From JADKIH01 sp964595205 (GTDB taxonomy: Bacteria > Bacteroidota > Bacteroidia > AKYH767-A > 2013-40CM-41-45), in assembly GCA_964595205.1 (NCBI GenBank), contig CAZQOQ010000002.1, positions 124,001-188,000 on the forward strand: a DNA stretch of 64,000 bases. The letters run 5' to 3'. Below the pieces are notes generated by a model that made no database searches, was not told where the DNA came from, and worked only from the letters and a program-made list of their open reading frames with translations. The position numbers were made by a program, and so were the translations under genes. Positions within the stretch are counted from its first letter, which is position 1, and each line of letters begins with the position of its first letter. Positions 27,026 through 34,862 of the stretch are shown in pieces.

Positions 27026-27208
27026 ATGAAAAAGTATCAGCAAAATCTACACATTGAAGGTTGTAAAGTCATTAGCTACACAACCCACGTCGCAACTATC
27101 AACTACCAAGACCGCACACTTACAGTGTTGGGATGGTGGAGTAAAACAACATCGAAGCACATCAATTATGTTGCTCGTGAATTGAACCTAACAGTAGTAA
27201 ACAAGTAA
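27026..27208 (+). CDS. Small conserved-looking phage protein (60 aa)
   Basis: 60 aa, with HVATINYQDRTLTVLGWWSKTTSKHINYVARELNL giving a compact alpha/beta look. I recall similar small proteins in Bacteroidota phages and plasmids but cannot assign a function. It has its own housekeeping-type promoter, possible operator and a strong terminator, so it is probably expressed in the lysogen or early; a role in lysogeny control is possible. Confidence 0.7.
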   Translation: MKKYQQNLHIEGCKVISYTTHVATINYQDRTLTVLGWWSKTTSKHINYVARELNLTVVNK

Positions 27209-27218
27209 CAAGTAACTT

Positions 27219-27247
27219 AAGCCCCGGAAATTTCACCGGGGCTTTTT
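27219..27247 (+). terminator. Terminator after small gene 27026
   Basis: AAGCCCCGG/CCGGGGCTT, 9-bp stem, 8-base loop, followed by T's. Confidence 0.85.
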
Positions 27248-27262
27248 AAATCTATTAAGAAC

Positions 27263-27985
27263 ATGGAAAAAAAGTATGTTGCATACCTGAGACAATCGAA
27301 AGAAGGTAAGAGCAAGAATAAAAAAAATACAACACTTGGTATAGATGCACAACGTGCAATCATTAATCATTTCTATGGTCCGGGTCTTGTGTGTGAATTC
27401 GTTGAAGTGAAGAGTGCGAAAAATATGGACCGTGAAGAGTTAGCAAAATGTTTGGAGTATTGCCGCCAAAATAATTATGTGTGTGTGGTTGCTAAGCAGG
27501 ATAGAATAAGCCGCAATGTTATTGACGTGCTTACAATCTATGATAAGTTGAATGGTCAATTAATATGTTGTGATATACCAAGCGGTGAAGCACCGGTTGA
27601 AAAGTTCATGCTTACCATCTTTGCGGCAATCAGTGAAAGAGAGCGTGAACTTATCAGCATAAGAACAAAGCAAGCATTGCAAGCATTGAAGCGCAAAGGT
27701 GTTAAACTTGGTATGAGTAATGAGGATATTAAAACACATAAGAATGTATTAGCTAACATGAGTAGTGAAGCGGTGAAAGAAAGGGCAAAGCGTTCACATT
27801 CTAAAGCTTTATTGAATGGTCGTAATGTAAGAGCGGTGGAGCGTATGAAAGTATTATTGAATGAGGGTAAGACGTGGAGAGAGATTGCAAATGTATTGAA
27901 TGCTGAAGAGTTAGATACAAGAACAAAACAAAGTTGGACTTATGGCAATGCTAACCGTGTATACAATAGAGCAATGAAGCAATAA
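27263..27985 (+). CDS. Serine recombinase (resolvase/invertase family)
   Basis: 240 aa. The catalytic Ser is in YLRQSK (residue 12); KQDRISRN carries the conserved arginines; EKFMLTIFAAISERERELISIRTKQAL is the typical long E helix, and a C-terminal DNA-binding helix-turn-helix (GKTWREIANVLN) follows. Length fits small resolvases. The element already has a tyrosine integrase, so this enzyme may invert or resolve an internal segment; a perfect inverted repeat follows at 28070. It starts just after a terminator, with no separate promoter evident. Confidence 0.9.
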   Translation: MEKKYVAYLRQSKEGKSKNKKNTTLGIDAQRAIINHFYGPGLVCEFVEVKSAKNMDREELAKCLEYCRQNNYVCVVAKQDRISRNVIDVLTIYDKLNGQLICCDIPSGEAPVEKFMLTIFAAISERERELISIRTKQALQALKRKGVKLGMSNEDIKTHKNVLANMSSEAVKERAKRSHSKALLNGRNVRAVERMKVLLNEGKTWREIANVLNAEELDTRTKQSWTYGNANRVYNRAMKQ

Positions 27986-28012
27986 CAATTTAATTTTCTC
28001 TTTACATGAGAG

Positions 28013-28050
28013 AGGCACTGAAGAAAAAACTTCAGTGCCTTTTGTTTTGT
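28013..28050 (+). terminator. Terminator after serine recombinase
   Basis: AGGCACTGAAG/CTTCAGTGCCT, 11-bp perfect stem, 6-base A loop, then TTTTGTTTT. Confidence 0.9.
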
Positions 28051-28069
28051 TGGAGTGTGAAACCTATCC

Positions 28070-28116
28070 GGGGGTACTGTGTTTTGAGAGGGGAAAAAGT
28101 CGTACACAGTACCCCC
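28070..28116. repeat. 13-bp perfect inverted repeat with 21-base spacer
   Basis: GGGGGTACTGTGT (28070-28082) and ACACAGTACCCCC (28104-28116). No proper T-tract follows on the minus strand, so it is not a clear terminator for the next gene. Position beside the recombinase suggests a recombinase or regulator binding site, or an RNA stem-loop. Confidence 0.75.
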
Positions 28117-28139
28117 CAAAAAATATTTCCATTTTTGAA

Positions 28140-28412
28140 TTACCGTTTCCGCTTTCCCATTTCTCTATCAATGGTTTCTTTTGTGAAGCCTCTATCCTTT
28201 AGATAATTTTCATACTGTTTATCCAAATAATCATAAAGATGATTATGTATTGCAACAAAATTTGCTATTACTTCTTTATCAGCAATTCCCTTTTTTGTTT
28301 TGTAGTCTTGGGAATTTTTATCTTTTATCTTTTCGAGTTTCGTAACATCGCTTTCAAAATCCTTAATCATTCCAAGAGCTAATTTTGCAATTGCATTAAT
28401 TGTTTTTGCCAT
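28140..28412 (-). CDS. Hypothetical 90 aa prophage protein
   Basis: Lysine-rich, predominantly helical protein (AKLALGMIKDFESDVTKLEKI; IANFVAIHNHLYDYLDKQY). Not recognised. Monocistronic, leftward, in the accessory left arm. Confidence 0.6.
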   Translation of the reverse strand: MAKTINAIAKLALGMIKDFESDVTKLEKIKDKNSQDYKTKKGIADKEVIANFVAIHNHLYDYLDKQYENYLKDRGFTKETIDREMGKRKR

Positions 28413-28649
28413 GAGGTTAGTTAGTTTTAGAGTTATAGACTTATATACGGATTACAATATAGGAATGTTATTAAGGTTAGCAAAAAAGAATAACTTTACA
28501 CCGATACATTTCATAACGTATCAATAGTGAGGTAGTGAGTCAGGGTTTTGGTACACACTGGCTCCTACCTTCTTTCCTTTACAACAATCCAAAATATTAC
28601 TAAGCCCTTAAAATTTTGCGGTGCATAATAGCAAGCTATCAAACGTGTT

Positions 28650-29573
28650 TTACTTTTTTTCATGATGCAATGTATGCAAGGCACTCTTACACTTACAACA
28701 TAATATAATAGGCTTTTTTCTCACTACTCTTGTTTTTGATTGTAGCCTTTTTTTAATAATAGGAATATATTCCTTTGCCAATTCACTTAGAATATATCTA
28801 CGACCTTCCAGTTTTGCAATCTTACCGACTGTACCACTACCTGCAAACGGGTCATAAACAATATTTTTTTTATTTGACCAAGTCAAAATGTGGTCCTCAG
28901 CCAATAGCTCAGGCATTATTGCAGGGTGTTCAAATGCAAACTTATCTTTCGTTGAATGGTTTAAGCCACTGGTATATTCCCAAACATTGCCACGTAAACC
29001 TAATTCACCAATAACTTTTCCTTCATTACTCTTTCTTGTAATAGAGCCATCTTTCATTCTTTGCGTACCGTGATTTTTTTGACCAGCACTTTTATTCTTT
29101 CTATCCCTTAATAAGTTATACGTTTTTGGTTTTCCCTTCGATATGATAAACATGTGTTCATGTGTTTGGTAATATCTATTTGGATTTACATTCTTGAAAT
29201 AGTTCTTTTTATAAATCATTGTATCGTGAATAGTAAAACCAATACTTTGAAAATAGATAGCGTGTTTGAATGATGTTAATGATTTTGAGCCGTCTTTTAT
29301 TCTATCTCCAACAACCCATACAATAACACCGCCGGTTTTCAACACCCTGAGTAATTCATTTGCGATTTCTTCAAAAGGAAAATTGTTGGCTTCGGTGTTT
29401 TTATAATCTCGTAAATCATCATACGGCGGACTTGTTACAACCAGGTCCACATAGTTAGACCTCATACGCTTCATTGTTTGTAAGCAATCTTCATTGTAAA
29501 CTGAATTTACTTTTATTCCCATACTGTGTCTTTTGGGAATAAATAGATTTAGGTTTTTCTTTTTGTAAGCCAT
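28650..29573 (-). CDS. Phage DNA methyltransferase (beta-class)
   Basis: 307 aa. Catalytic motif TSPPYDD at residues 47-53 and SAM motif DPFAGSGTVGKIA near residue 240: order IV then I, as in beta-class N6-adenine or N4-cytosine methyltransferases. The extreme C-terminus has CCKC and a His-rich tail. No cognate nuclease adjoins it, so it is probably an orphan methylase protecting phage DNA or regulating replication. ATG at codon 18 (MGIKVNSVYNED) is an alternative start. Confidence 0.88.
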   Translation of the reverse strand: MAYKKKNLNLFIPKRHSMGIKVNSVYNEDCLQTMKRMRSNYVDLVVTSPPYDDLRDYKNTEANNFPFEEIANELLRVLKTGGVIVWVVGDRIKDGSKSLTSFKHAIYFQSIGFTIHDTMIYKKNYFKNVNPNRYYQTHEHMFIISKGKPKTYNLLRDRKNKSAGQKNHGTQRMKDGSITRKSNEGKVIGELGLRGNVWEYTSGLNHSTKDKFAFEHPAIMPELLAEDHILTWSNKKNIVYDPFAGSGTVGKIAKLEGRRYILSELAKEYIPIIKKRLQSKTRVVRKKPIILCCKCKSALHTLHHEKK

Positions 29574-29633
29574 TTTTTTCGGCTTACACTAAAGTTGAAT
29601 GAGTTTGGAAAAGTTTATGATTATCTTTGCCTT

Positions 29634-29936
29634 ATGACCAAAGAAGAGCTAAGAATACATGTACGGAGCTTTCATAGCTTGCTCTCTACTGTTAGACCAA
29701 CCAGTAGAGATGAAACACATAGGAATAATCTAAGAGCTTGTTATAACGAGTTGGATAAGATATACAGTGAAATGGAAAAGCTTGGTATATCCAACTACAA
29801 CATGCAATGGAGCGGGGCTAATGGTCATACCGGCAAAAGTCAAATTTATGAAAAGCTTAAGAAGAAAGATTTGACTGATGCACTTGGTATGCTTTCATCG
29901 CAATACAACACCATCATAAATGAACTTACTTCTTAG
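29634..29936 (+). CDS. Hypothetical 100 aa protein, possibly leaderless mRNA
   Basis: Start set at ATG 29634. A longer TTG-started frame exists from 29595, but a TATCTTTG -7 element (29622-29629) lies within that extension, placing the transcript start almost at the ATG. Helical protein (LRACYNELDKIYSEMEKL ... LGMLSSQYNTIINEL). Function not recognised. It converges with the next gene, overlapping 11 bases. Confidence 0.6.
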   Translation: MTKEELRIHVRSFHSLLSTVRPTSRDETHRNNLRACYNELDKIYSEMEKLGISNYNMQWSGANGHTGKSQIYEKLKKKDLTDALGMLSSQYNTIINELTS

Positions 29937-30186
29937 GAGCAAGCCCCCGGCTTTGCCAAATTGAATAAAGTGTGTCGCTCTTGAAATTTTTTGCCGTATC
30001 AGCGTAAGCTTGTTGTATTCTCTTTCTATCATTATATCTATCTTCAACAACATTCATTTCATGCTTTGCATCCATGATTGCACTATTAGCTTTCTTGTGT
30101 TGGTTTTCATCATAGAAATATTTTACAGTGAACCCGGTTAGTATAACCGTTATGATGATGATACAAATTTTCACGAGCTTATTCAT
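29926..30186 (-). CDS. Small membrane-anchored protein (86 aa)
   Basis: One N-terminal membrane helix (VKICIIIITVILTGFTVKYF) followed by a charged, probably coiled-coil domain facing outward or the periplasm. Size and topology resemble spanin-like or superinfection-exclusion proteins, but no motif supports either. 3' end overlaps the convergent gene. Confidence 0.6.
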   Translation of the reverse strand: MNKLVKICIIIITVILTGFTVKYFYDENQHKKANSAIMDAKHEMNVVEDRYNDRKRIQQAYADTAKNFKSDTLYSIWQSRGLAPKK

Positions 30187-30235
30187 TGGTCTTTTATTAT
30201 TTATGGTGTTCTATAGCTAAAGTAAGATAAAAAAT

Positions 30236-30517
30236 TTAATCTTGTTCGAGAATTTTAAATTCAATCCCCTCACTTTTTGTATCTTCTTTAAGTGTGCTAA
30301 CAAACTCATTGTAATCAAAATTACTATCCAATTGTGCTATACACTTTTTATCTATGATTATAATAAGAGTATTTTTTGAATTGTTTACTTTTTGGAAACG
30401 CATCATAGCATTATTGATTGCATCGTTTTCATTTTCAGCTTTCACAATTACAGCGTAAATACTATTTTTTTCTTCTTTAGCATCTTTGTAAATTATGCTA
30501 ACTAAATATTTATTCAT
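30236..30517 (-). CDS. Hypothetical 93 aa protein
   Basis: Alpha/beta pattern (YLVSIIYKDAKEEKNSIYAV; NTLIIIIDKKCIAQL). Not recognised. Upstream a terminator separates it from the leftward operon 32555-30754, so it has its own transcription start. Confidence 0.55.
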   Translation of the reverse strand: MNKYLVSIIYKDAKEEKNSIYAVIVKAENENDAINNAMMRFQKVNNSKNTLIIIIDKKCIAQLDSNFDYNEFVSTLKEDTKSEGIEFKILEQD

Positions 30518-30545
30518 TTTTGTTTTGGTATTTTATTATTGAAAT

Positions 30546-30580
30546 AAAGACCGGTGCCAATGTCAACAACACCGGTCTTT
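30546..30580 (-). terminator. Terminator of the leftward early operon
   Basis: AAAGACCGGTG/CACCGGTCTTT, 11-bp perfect stem with a 13-base loop; T-rich on both sides, so possibly bidirectional. Confidence 0.85.
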
Positions 30581-30731
30581 CATCCCTTCAACCAATCAAT
30601 CAACTAATAACTAACTTAAATCAGTGTGTAAAGGTACGACCGAAAAAAGCGTTTTCGATTTAATTAAGAGTAGAAACGTTAATAAATTGATTTGCACAGT
30701 GAAAACTTTAATATTTGCCCTGCAAATTTCA

Positions 30732-30747
30732 ACTCTTAATTAAGAGT
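30732..30747 (-). repeat. Perfect 16-bp palindrome behind the early operon
   Basis: ACTCTTAATTAAGAGT, seven bases after the stop of gene 30754-31131; a half copy (TTAATTAAGAGTA) recurs at about 30660. It could be a stem-loop at the mRNA end or a protein-binding site. Confidence 0.65.
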
Positions 30748-30753
30748 AACTTT

Positions 30754-31131
30754 TTATAGTGCAAATTCAGGTGTCGCAATCATACATAGATTATCAACGT
30801 AATCAATTTCACCAGTTAAATTATTTTTTACTTCTAACATAAATTCACGTGGTTCATAAAAGTATATATATTCAAAATCATTCCATTCACAAAAGGGTGT
30901 CCAATGTCCGGTGCCCTCTTCAAATAGTCTACCATAGTAATTACCATCAATTAAACCAACTGCAATACTTTCTTTGTTCTTTTCGTATTGTAACCATGCT
31001 AATGCTTTTGTTGATTGTACAACACCGGATTGAATTGTATCAGTATCATGAGTAAAATATAGAATTGTTTCACCCACATTCGGCACTTTCACATTGGTTA
31101 GTATTTTATTATTGTCAATTATGTATTCCAT
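30754..31131 (-). CDS. Hypothetical 125 aa protein
   Basis: Start set at ATG 31131: it lies one base after the stop of the 41-aa gene upstream; a longer frame would run over that gene. Beta-rich with many aromatics (TGHWTPFCEWNDFEYIYFYEPREF), resembling small beta-barrel or SH3-like domains. Last gene of the leftward operon. Function unknown. Confidence 0.6.
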   Translation of the reverse strand: MEYIIDNNKILTNVKVPNVGETILYFTHDTDTIQSGVVQSTKALAWLQYEKNKESIAVGLIDGNYYGRLFEEGTGHWTPFCEWNDFEYIYFYEPREFMLEVKNNLTGEIDYVDNLCMIATPEFAL

Positions 31132-31132
31132 G

Positions 31133-31258
31133 TTATTTTTTATTTTCCGCTTGTTGCGCAATCTTTGAACCAAATTGATTATATGTTCTATCATTATTTT
31201 GATGTTGCAGTAATGAAATAGCCGCCATAAGTAAATCACTATTAATTTCTTTCTTCAT
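31133..31258 (-). CDS. Small 41 aa protein
   Basis: An ATG..TAA frame of 42 codons, found by reading the gap between 31131 and 31284. Translation begins MKKEINSDLLMAAISLLQHQ and ends QQAENKK, helical. Its stop is one base from the next ATG, and its position in a tightly packed operon supports it as real. Confidence 0.6.
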   Translation of the reverse strand: MKKEINSDLLMAAISLLQHQNNDRTYNQFGSKIAQQAENKK

Positions 31259-31283
31259 TGTGTTTATATATTTTAATTTATTG

Positions 31284-31472
31284 TTAATCTTTTTCGGGCT
31301 GCTTTGTTGCTTCTTTAAGTTTTAATTCCATTGAACTTAGAATATAAGCCTTTTGATATTTTACAAAGTCAATTAGTAAATTCTTATCTACATTACTTAG
31401 TTGTAAACTGTTCACATAGTTTTTCAATTCATCATTTCTAAGTAGTTCAATTCTTTCTTCTTTTGTTATCAT
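31284..31472 (-). CDS. Small 62 aa helical protein
   Basis: Charged helical protein (ERIELLRNDELKNYVNSLQL; LIDFVKYQKAYILSSMELKL). Part of the leftward operon, 35 bases after the 116-aa gene. Its last codons lie in a 22-base sequence that is repeated exactly at 31478-31499. Confidence 0.55.
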   Translation of the reverse strand: MITKEERIELLRNDELKNYVNSLQLSNVDKNLLIDFVKYQKAYILSSMELKLKEATKQPEKD

Positions 31473-31507
31473 CGTTAGTTAATCTTTTTCGGGCTGCTTG
31501 GATTTCC

Positions 31508-31858
31508 TTACCAATCAGTTTTCTTTGGTACAAGTTTGATAGTTTGTTGAACTGGATTACTGTAAGGACTGGATGAATGATTTTTACATTGAACTTTCTT
31601 TTCATAAACAACATTATATGTTTTGAATAATTCACTTATGATTAGGTCACGAATATCAGTTCCTAATTCCATTACTTCTTCAAGTCTAAATTTTTCGCTA
31701 TCACCAATTTCAAATGTGAATATTGAATGTTCACCATCACCCTTTAGACCGGATAAGCAACATAATCTTTGTTCAGTTGTTTGATTAGGTTTTCTTTCGT
31801 GAAGTGTTTCTAATTCACCGGGTTCTTGCCAGTTAAGTTTTTCATTTTCTTCTTTCAT
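31508..31858 (-). CDS. Hypothetical 116 aa protein
   Basis: Acidic N-terminus, central alpha/beta segment (GDGEHSIFTFEIGDSEKF), helical LGTDIRDLIISELFKTYNV. Not recognised. Leftward operon member, 13 bases after the preceding frameshifted gene. Confidence 0.55.
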   Translation of the reverse strand: MKEENEKLNWQEPGELETLHERKPNQTTEQRLCCLSGLKGDGEHSIFTFEIGDSEKFRLEEVMELGTDIRDLIISELFKTYNVVYEKKVQCKNHSSSPYSNPVQQTIKLVPKKTDW

Positions 31859-31871
31859 TGTATCTATGTTT

Positions 31872-32044
31872 TTATTTGTTTACATCGTTTGCGGTTTTGA
31901 TTTCTTCAATAATGCTTTTCATCTTTATTATTCTACTTAGCATCGTATCATGGTTATCTTCTATGTTTAATTCAAATTGCATTAAGCATATAGAACTATA
32001 CAATTCATCCAATAGGTTGTTGGGGGGGTATTATTTGGGTTCAT
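31872..32044 (-). pseudogene. Small operon gene interrupted by frameshift in a C7 tract
   Basis: ATG at 32044, ten bases after the upstream stop; MNPNNTPP is then thrown out of frame at seven C's (31 bases or fewer from the start). Adding one C (or removing two) restores a continuous frame through NNLLDELYSSICLMQFELNI to a stop at 31872, about 57 residues, 13 bases before the next gene. Could be a real frameshift, phase variation at the homopolymer, a sequencing error, or use of a later start. Confidence 0.55.
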
Positions 32045-32054
32045 TTTCTTTTTG

Positions 32055-32555
32055 TTATTGGTCCATTGGGTGTAGTTGACTCATTTCGATTTCATCGTTT
32101 AAGTCCGGTGGCAATATAAGTGGTAAGTTTTTCTTCTTAAGCTTATACAAGTACTTCTTATCTTCAATTATCTTCTTAAGCTTCAATACAAGTTCTTGCA
32201 ATGTGATTTCATTAACATTACTATCATACTTAATCTTTTTCATTTGCTTAATTCGATTTCTAACCTTACCCTCTTTCATTTTAAGATGTTGAATTGCATC
32301 CCGGCTTTTTCCAAGCTTGCTTGCTCTTATTTTCTCTACACTCTCAGGTGAATGCTTTTTTCCTTTTCTTTCTTCACTCCATTTCTTTTTAAGTTCAAGA
32401 CCTTTCTCACTTTGCCAAAAAGACTTAATTGATTTTTTCCAATTTCGTTTCCAACGTACTGTCTTCTTTGCTTTGCGTGAACCCGGCTTTAATCCACGCT
32501 TTTTTGGGACCCTGCTTAAGCGTTTTCTTCTTTTTCTCTTTTTCAACTTTTCCAT
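32055..32555 (-). CDS. Highly basic protein with NUMOD3-like motif
   Basis: 166 aa, extremely Lys/Arg-rich N-terminal half. KGKKHSPESVEKIRASKLGK resembles the NUMOD3 DNA-binding repeat found in homing endonucleases, but no GIY-YIG or HNH catalytic core is visible. First gene of the leftward operon; probably binds nucleic acid. Could be a degenerate endonuclease remnant. Confidence 0.55.
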   Translation of the reverse strand: MEKLKKRKRRKRLSRVPKKRGLKPGSRKAKKTVRWKRNWKKSIKSFWQSEKGLELKKKWSEERKGKKHSPESVEKIRASKLGKSRDAIQHLKMKEGKVRNRIKQMKKIKYDSNVNEITLQELVLKLKKIIEDKKYLYKLKKKNLPLILPPDLNDEIEMSQLHPMDQ

Positions 32556-32596
32556 CTCTTTCCATAAATAGTTTCAAAAAACACAAAACGCTATGC

Positions 32597-32619
32597 TTAT
32601 CTATTTCCGAAATAGATAA
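32597..32619. promoter_or_regulatory. Palindromic operator between divergent operons
   Basis: TTATCTATTTC (32597-32607), one central base, GAAATAGATAA (32609-32619): a perfect 23-base dyad between the leftward operon start (32555) and the rightward RHH gene (32723). The adjacent RHH protein is a natural candidate to bind it. Confidence 0.7.
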
Positions 32620-32722
32620 ATGATTGATAACTAATAATAAAAAAGTTTAGGAAATAAATGAGCGGAAATAATTTTCAATACTATTTATTTAAAGAGAAAA
32701 CCTAAAATATGATACAATAATA

Positions 32723-32950
32723 ATGAGAACAAAATTTAAAGAACATGCTTTTACTGTAAGCTTTTCGATTGACACCGAAACATTTTACAAACTACAAAAC
32801 CTCCAAGATGAATTCATTTTGGACCGCTCACAACTGCTTAGAATATTAATCAATAATACTAATACAAATGATATTGCTAAGCTGATTAAGCGGCAATCAA
32901 AAGTGCTAAAGGATAAAGCTATGCTTAAAAGAAAGGTAAAAGCAAAATGA
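32723..32950 (+). CDS. Ribbon-helix-helix-like DNA-binding protein
   Basis: 75 aa. FTVSFSIDTETFYKLQNLQD followed by LDRSQLLRILINN gives the strand-helix-helix layout of RHH repressors; a basic tail follows. First gene of the rightward operon, next to a perfect palindrome, suggesting autoregulation. ATG of the next gene overlaps the stop. Confidence 0.6.
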   Translation: MRTKFKEHAFTVSFSIDTETFYKLQNLQDEFILDRSQLLRILINNTNTNDIAKLIKRQSKVLKDKAMLKRKVKAK

Positions 32951-33189
32951 TGGATTTCTATACACTATGTGAATTATACGATATTAATAATATCTACATG
33001 AAAATGATAAAGTCAAAATGTGAACGGTTGGTTGAAATTCAAGATAGAGTATTACAACTTGAAAAAGATGATGATGTTGATATTCATTCATTGAATGATT
33101 TAAAAGATATTATTTCATTCAAATGGAAATTATTCAAGTATGAAGTTGATACGCTGAAAGCATTTAATGACTTAATATTTATACAATAA
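32947..33189 (+). CDS. Hypothetical 80 aa protein
   Basis: All-helical, coiled-coil-like (MKMIKSKCERLVEIQDRVLQL; SFKWKLFKYEVDTLKAF). Overlaps both neighbours by one to four bases. Function unknown; could be a small packaging accessory given the location before terminase. Confidence 0.6.
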   Translation: MMDFYTLCELYDINNIYMKMIKSKCERLVEIQDRVLQLEKDDDVDIHSLNDLKDIISFKWKLFKYEVDTLKAFNDLIFIQ

Positions 33190-33488
33190 TGGAAATGCTA
33201 ATCACAATATTACTCTTTATCACATTGCCATTTTTTGCTAACATGTTGGCACGTGGCATTGCTTGGAAATGGAAATTCATGTACAAATTAAGGGCTAAAG
33301 CCGGTTTTCTAAGACGTAAACCATTCATTTGTCAGGAATGTTTGGCGACATGGTTAACCCTAATTCTTACTCTATCATTTATCCATTCAAACATTATTGT
33401 ATTGATTGTTGATGTTATTGTAAGTCTATTAACCTATTTACTTGTAAAAACATTTGTAGACTATGAAAGAGAATTCGGTCGAACATAA
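33189..33488 (+). CDS. Small integral membrane protein with CxxC...W motif
   Basis: 99 aa. Hydrophobic N-terminus, the segment RRKPFICQECLATWLTLILTL and a second hydrophobic stretch give two to three membrane helices. The PFxCxxCxxxW pattern recalls DUF1360-like phage and bacterial membrane proteins. Role unknown. Confidence 0.6.
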   Translation: MEMLITILLFITLPFFANMLARGIAWKWKFMYKLRAKAGFLRRKPFICQECLATWLTLILTLSFIHSNIIVLIVDVIVSLLTYLLVKTFVDYEREFGRT

Positions 33489-33672
33489 ATTTATTATGGA
33501 GTGGGCACACGAGCTTGTAAATAATTACAAAGGAGGCGGGCCACATAACCATGAAATGTTGAAGCATGTTTACATTTATCTATTTCCTGAAAACAAGATG
33601 ATAGAAAATTGTGGAACATGTTATAAAACATATATCGAAGAAATTAATATTAAAATCAATGAGCAACAATAA
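33463..33672 (+). CDS. Small 69 aa protein with CGTC motif
   Basis: Overlaps the end of the membrane protein gene by 26 bases. An ATG at 33496, after the upstream stop, is an alternative start. Contains GGGPHNHEML and CGTCYKTY, a His/Cys pattern that could bind zinc. Not recognised. Confidence 0.5.
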   Translation: MKENSVEHKFIMEWAHELVNNYKGGGPHNHEMLKHVYIYLFPENKMIENCGTCYKTYIEEINIKINEQQ

Positions 33673-33862
33673 TCAAACAAACACTACAACACGGACAAAT
33701 ATTGCAATCACACTTGAAAGAGTATTCAACATGAGTAATTCTACAATACCAAGAAAGATTGTACACCCTGCATGTGGTCCTAATCCAGTGGAGTTAACAC
33801 AAGAAAACTATAAAGAAGTCATTGCCCAAATTGAAGAGTGGGAAAAAAACAAGAATGAGTAA
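33659..33862 (+). CDS. Small 67 aa protein
   Basis: Start at ATG 33659 overlapping the previous stop (longer in-frame extension rejected). A Thr/Asn-rich N-terminus is followed by RKIVHPACGPNPVELTQENYKEVIAQIEEW. ATG at 33731 would give a 43-residue form. Its end overlaps the terminase small subunit start by eight bases. Confidence 0.5.
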   Translation: MSNNNQTNTTTRTNIAITLERVFNMSNSTIPRKIVHPACGPNPVELTQENYKEVIAQIEEWEKNKNE

Positions 33863-34862
33863 CGATACCGAATTAAATACATTACAATATTCTACAGGTA
33901 ATACAAAGTTTTTTCTTAATCATCGTTCACAAGCACGGATTGTTGAAATATGCGATGCTATTCCACGTGGTGAAGATGGACTACCAATAATTGTTGGAGG
34001 GTCCGATACTTACTATTCAGTAATTAAAAAGTTCATTGGTAAAATCCAAATCAACTTTATTGAACACAATGTAAAAATTACAAAAGCTAATTGGTCAATA
34101 AAAGAGTATAGAGACAAAAGACGAATACCGGACCATGTAAAAGATGTTATGAATAAACTTCATAACGATTTTATCAAAGCTTACGATGAGGAAAGACTTT
34201 TAAGAAAAACGCTTTCAAGAAAACGTAAACGAATTATTGATAAGCAGTATTTCCAAGACAATAAAGCCCAAATAATGTTACAACGAAAGGAAAGTAAACG
34301 GCAATTGGCAGCTTCAAATGAGGTTGCAGTCAATGAAATATATAAGATGATTGTCGAGGGCAAAACAAAGAGTGAAATTCAACGGACAATTATTTCAAAG
34401 TATTCATACACTGAAAGAAGAGCTAATCAACTTATATCAGCGACCCAAAATAAGATTAAAGAAATTGTCTTAGAGGAAAGACTTATTCTCAAAGAGAAAC
34501 ATCATACACAACTCATGGACCTATATGAGAAAAATCTTGAATTAGGAGACTACAAAGAGTGTCGTAATATTTTGGAAACACTGAATAAGATGTATGCACT
34601 GAATGAACCGGTAACAAATAAGTTAGAAGTGAATGCGAAAATTGTACACTTCAGTTTCACTGAGGGTGAATTTACAAAAGATGATGCGAATGCAGCAATA
34701 CCGGTAAATATTGAAGTAAAGGAGTTGGATGAAACGAGTAGCGAAAACTATGTAGATAATAGTGATTATACATTCAACGATGAAGGTGAATTAATACGAA
34801 AGAGTAATAATAATATGGAGGGTGAAGATTTTCCACCTGAAGAGTTTAATGAGCAAGAATAA
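33855..34862 (+). CDS. Putative terminase small subunit
   Basis: 335 aa from ATG 33855 (overlapping the upstream stop). Central helix-turn-helix-like segments (VNEIYKMIVEGKTKSEIQRTI, YTERRANQLI), then a helical region (LYEKNLELGDYKECRNILETL) and an acidic C-terminus. Position directly before, and overlapping, the large terminase supports DNA-recognition in packaging; longer than most small terminases. Confidence 0.6.
   Translation: MSNDTELNTLQYSTGNTKFFLNHRSQARIVEICDAIPRGEDGLPIIVGGSDTYYSVIKKFIGKIQINFIEHNVKITKANWSIKEYRDKRRIPDHVKDVMNKLHNDFIKAYDEERLLRKTLSRKRKRIIDKQYFQDNKAQIMLQRKESKRQLAASNEVAVNEIYKMIVEGKTKSEIQRTIISKYSYTERRANQLISATQNKIKEIVLEERLILKEKHHTQLMDLYEKNLELGDYKECRNILETLNKMYALNEPVTNKLEVNAKIVHFSFTEGEFTKDDANAAIPVNIEVKELDETSSENYVDNSDYTFNDEGELIRKSNNNMEGEDFPPEEFNEQE

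Noticed and set aside
31447..31635. 62-aa frame inside and after the 116-aa gene
   Set aside because: Overlaps a better supported operon gene; basic random-looking composition.
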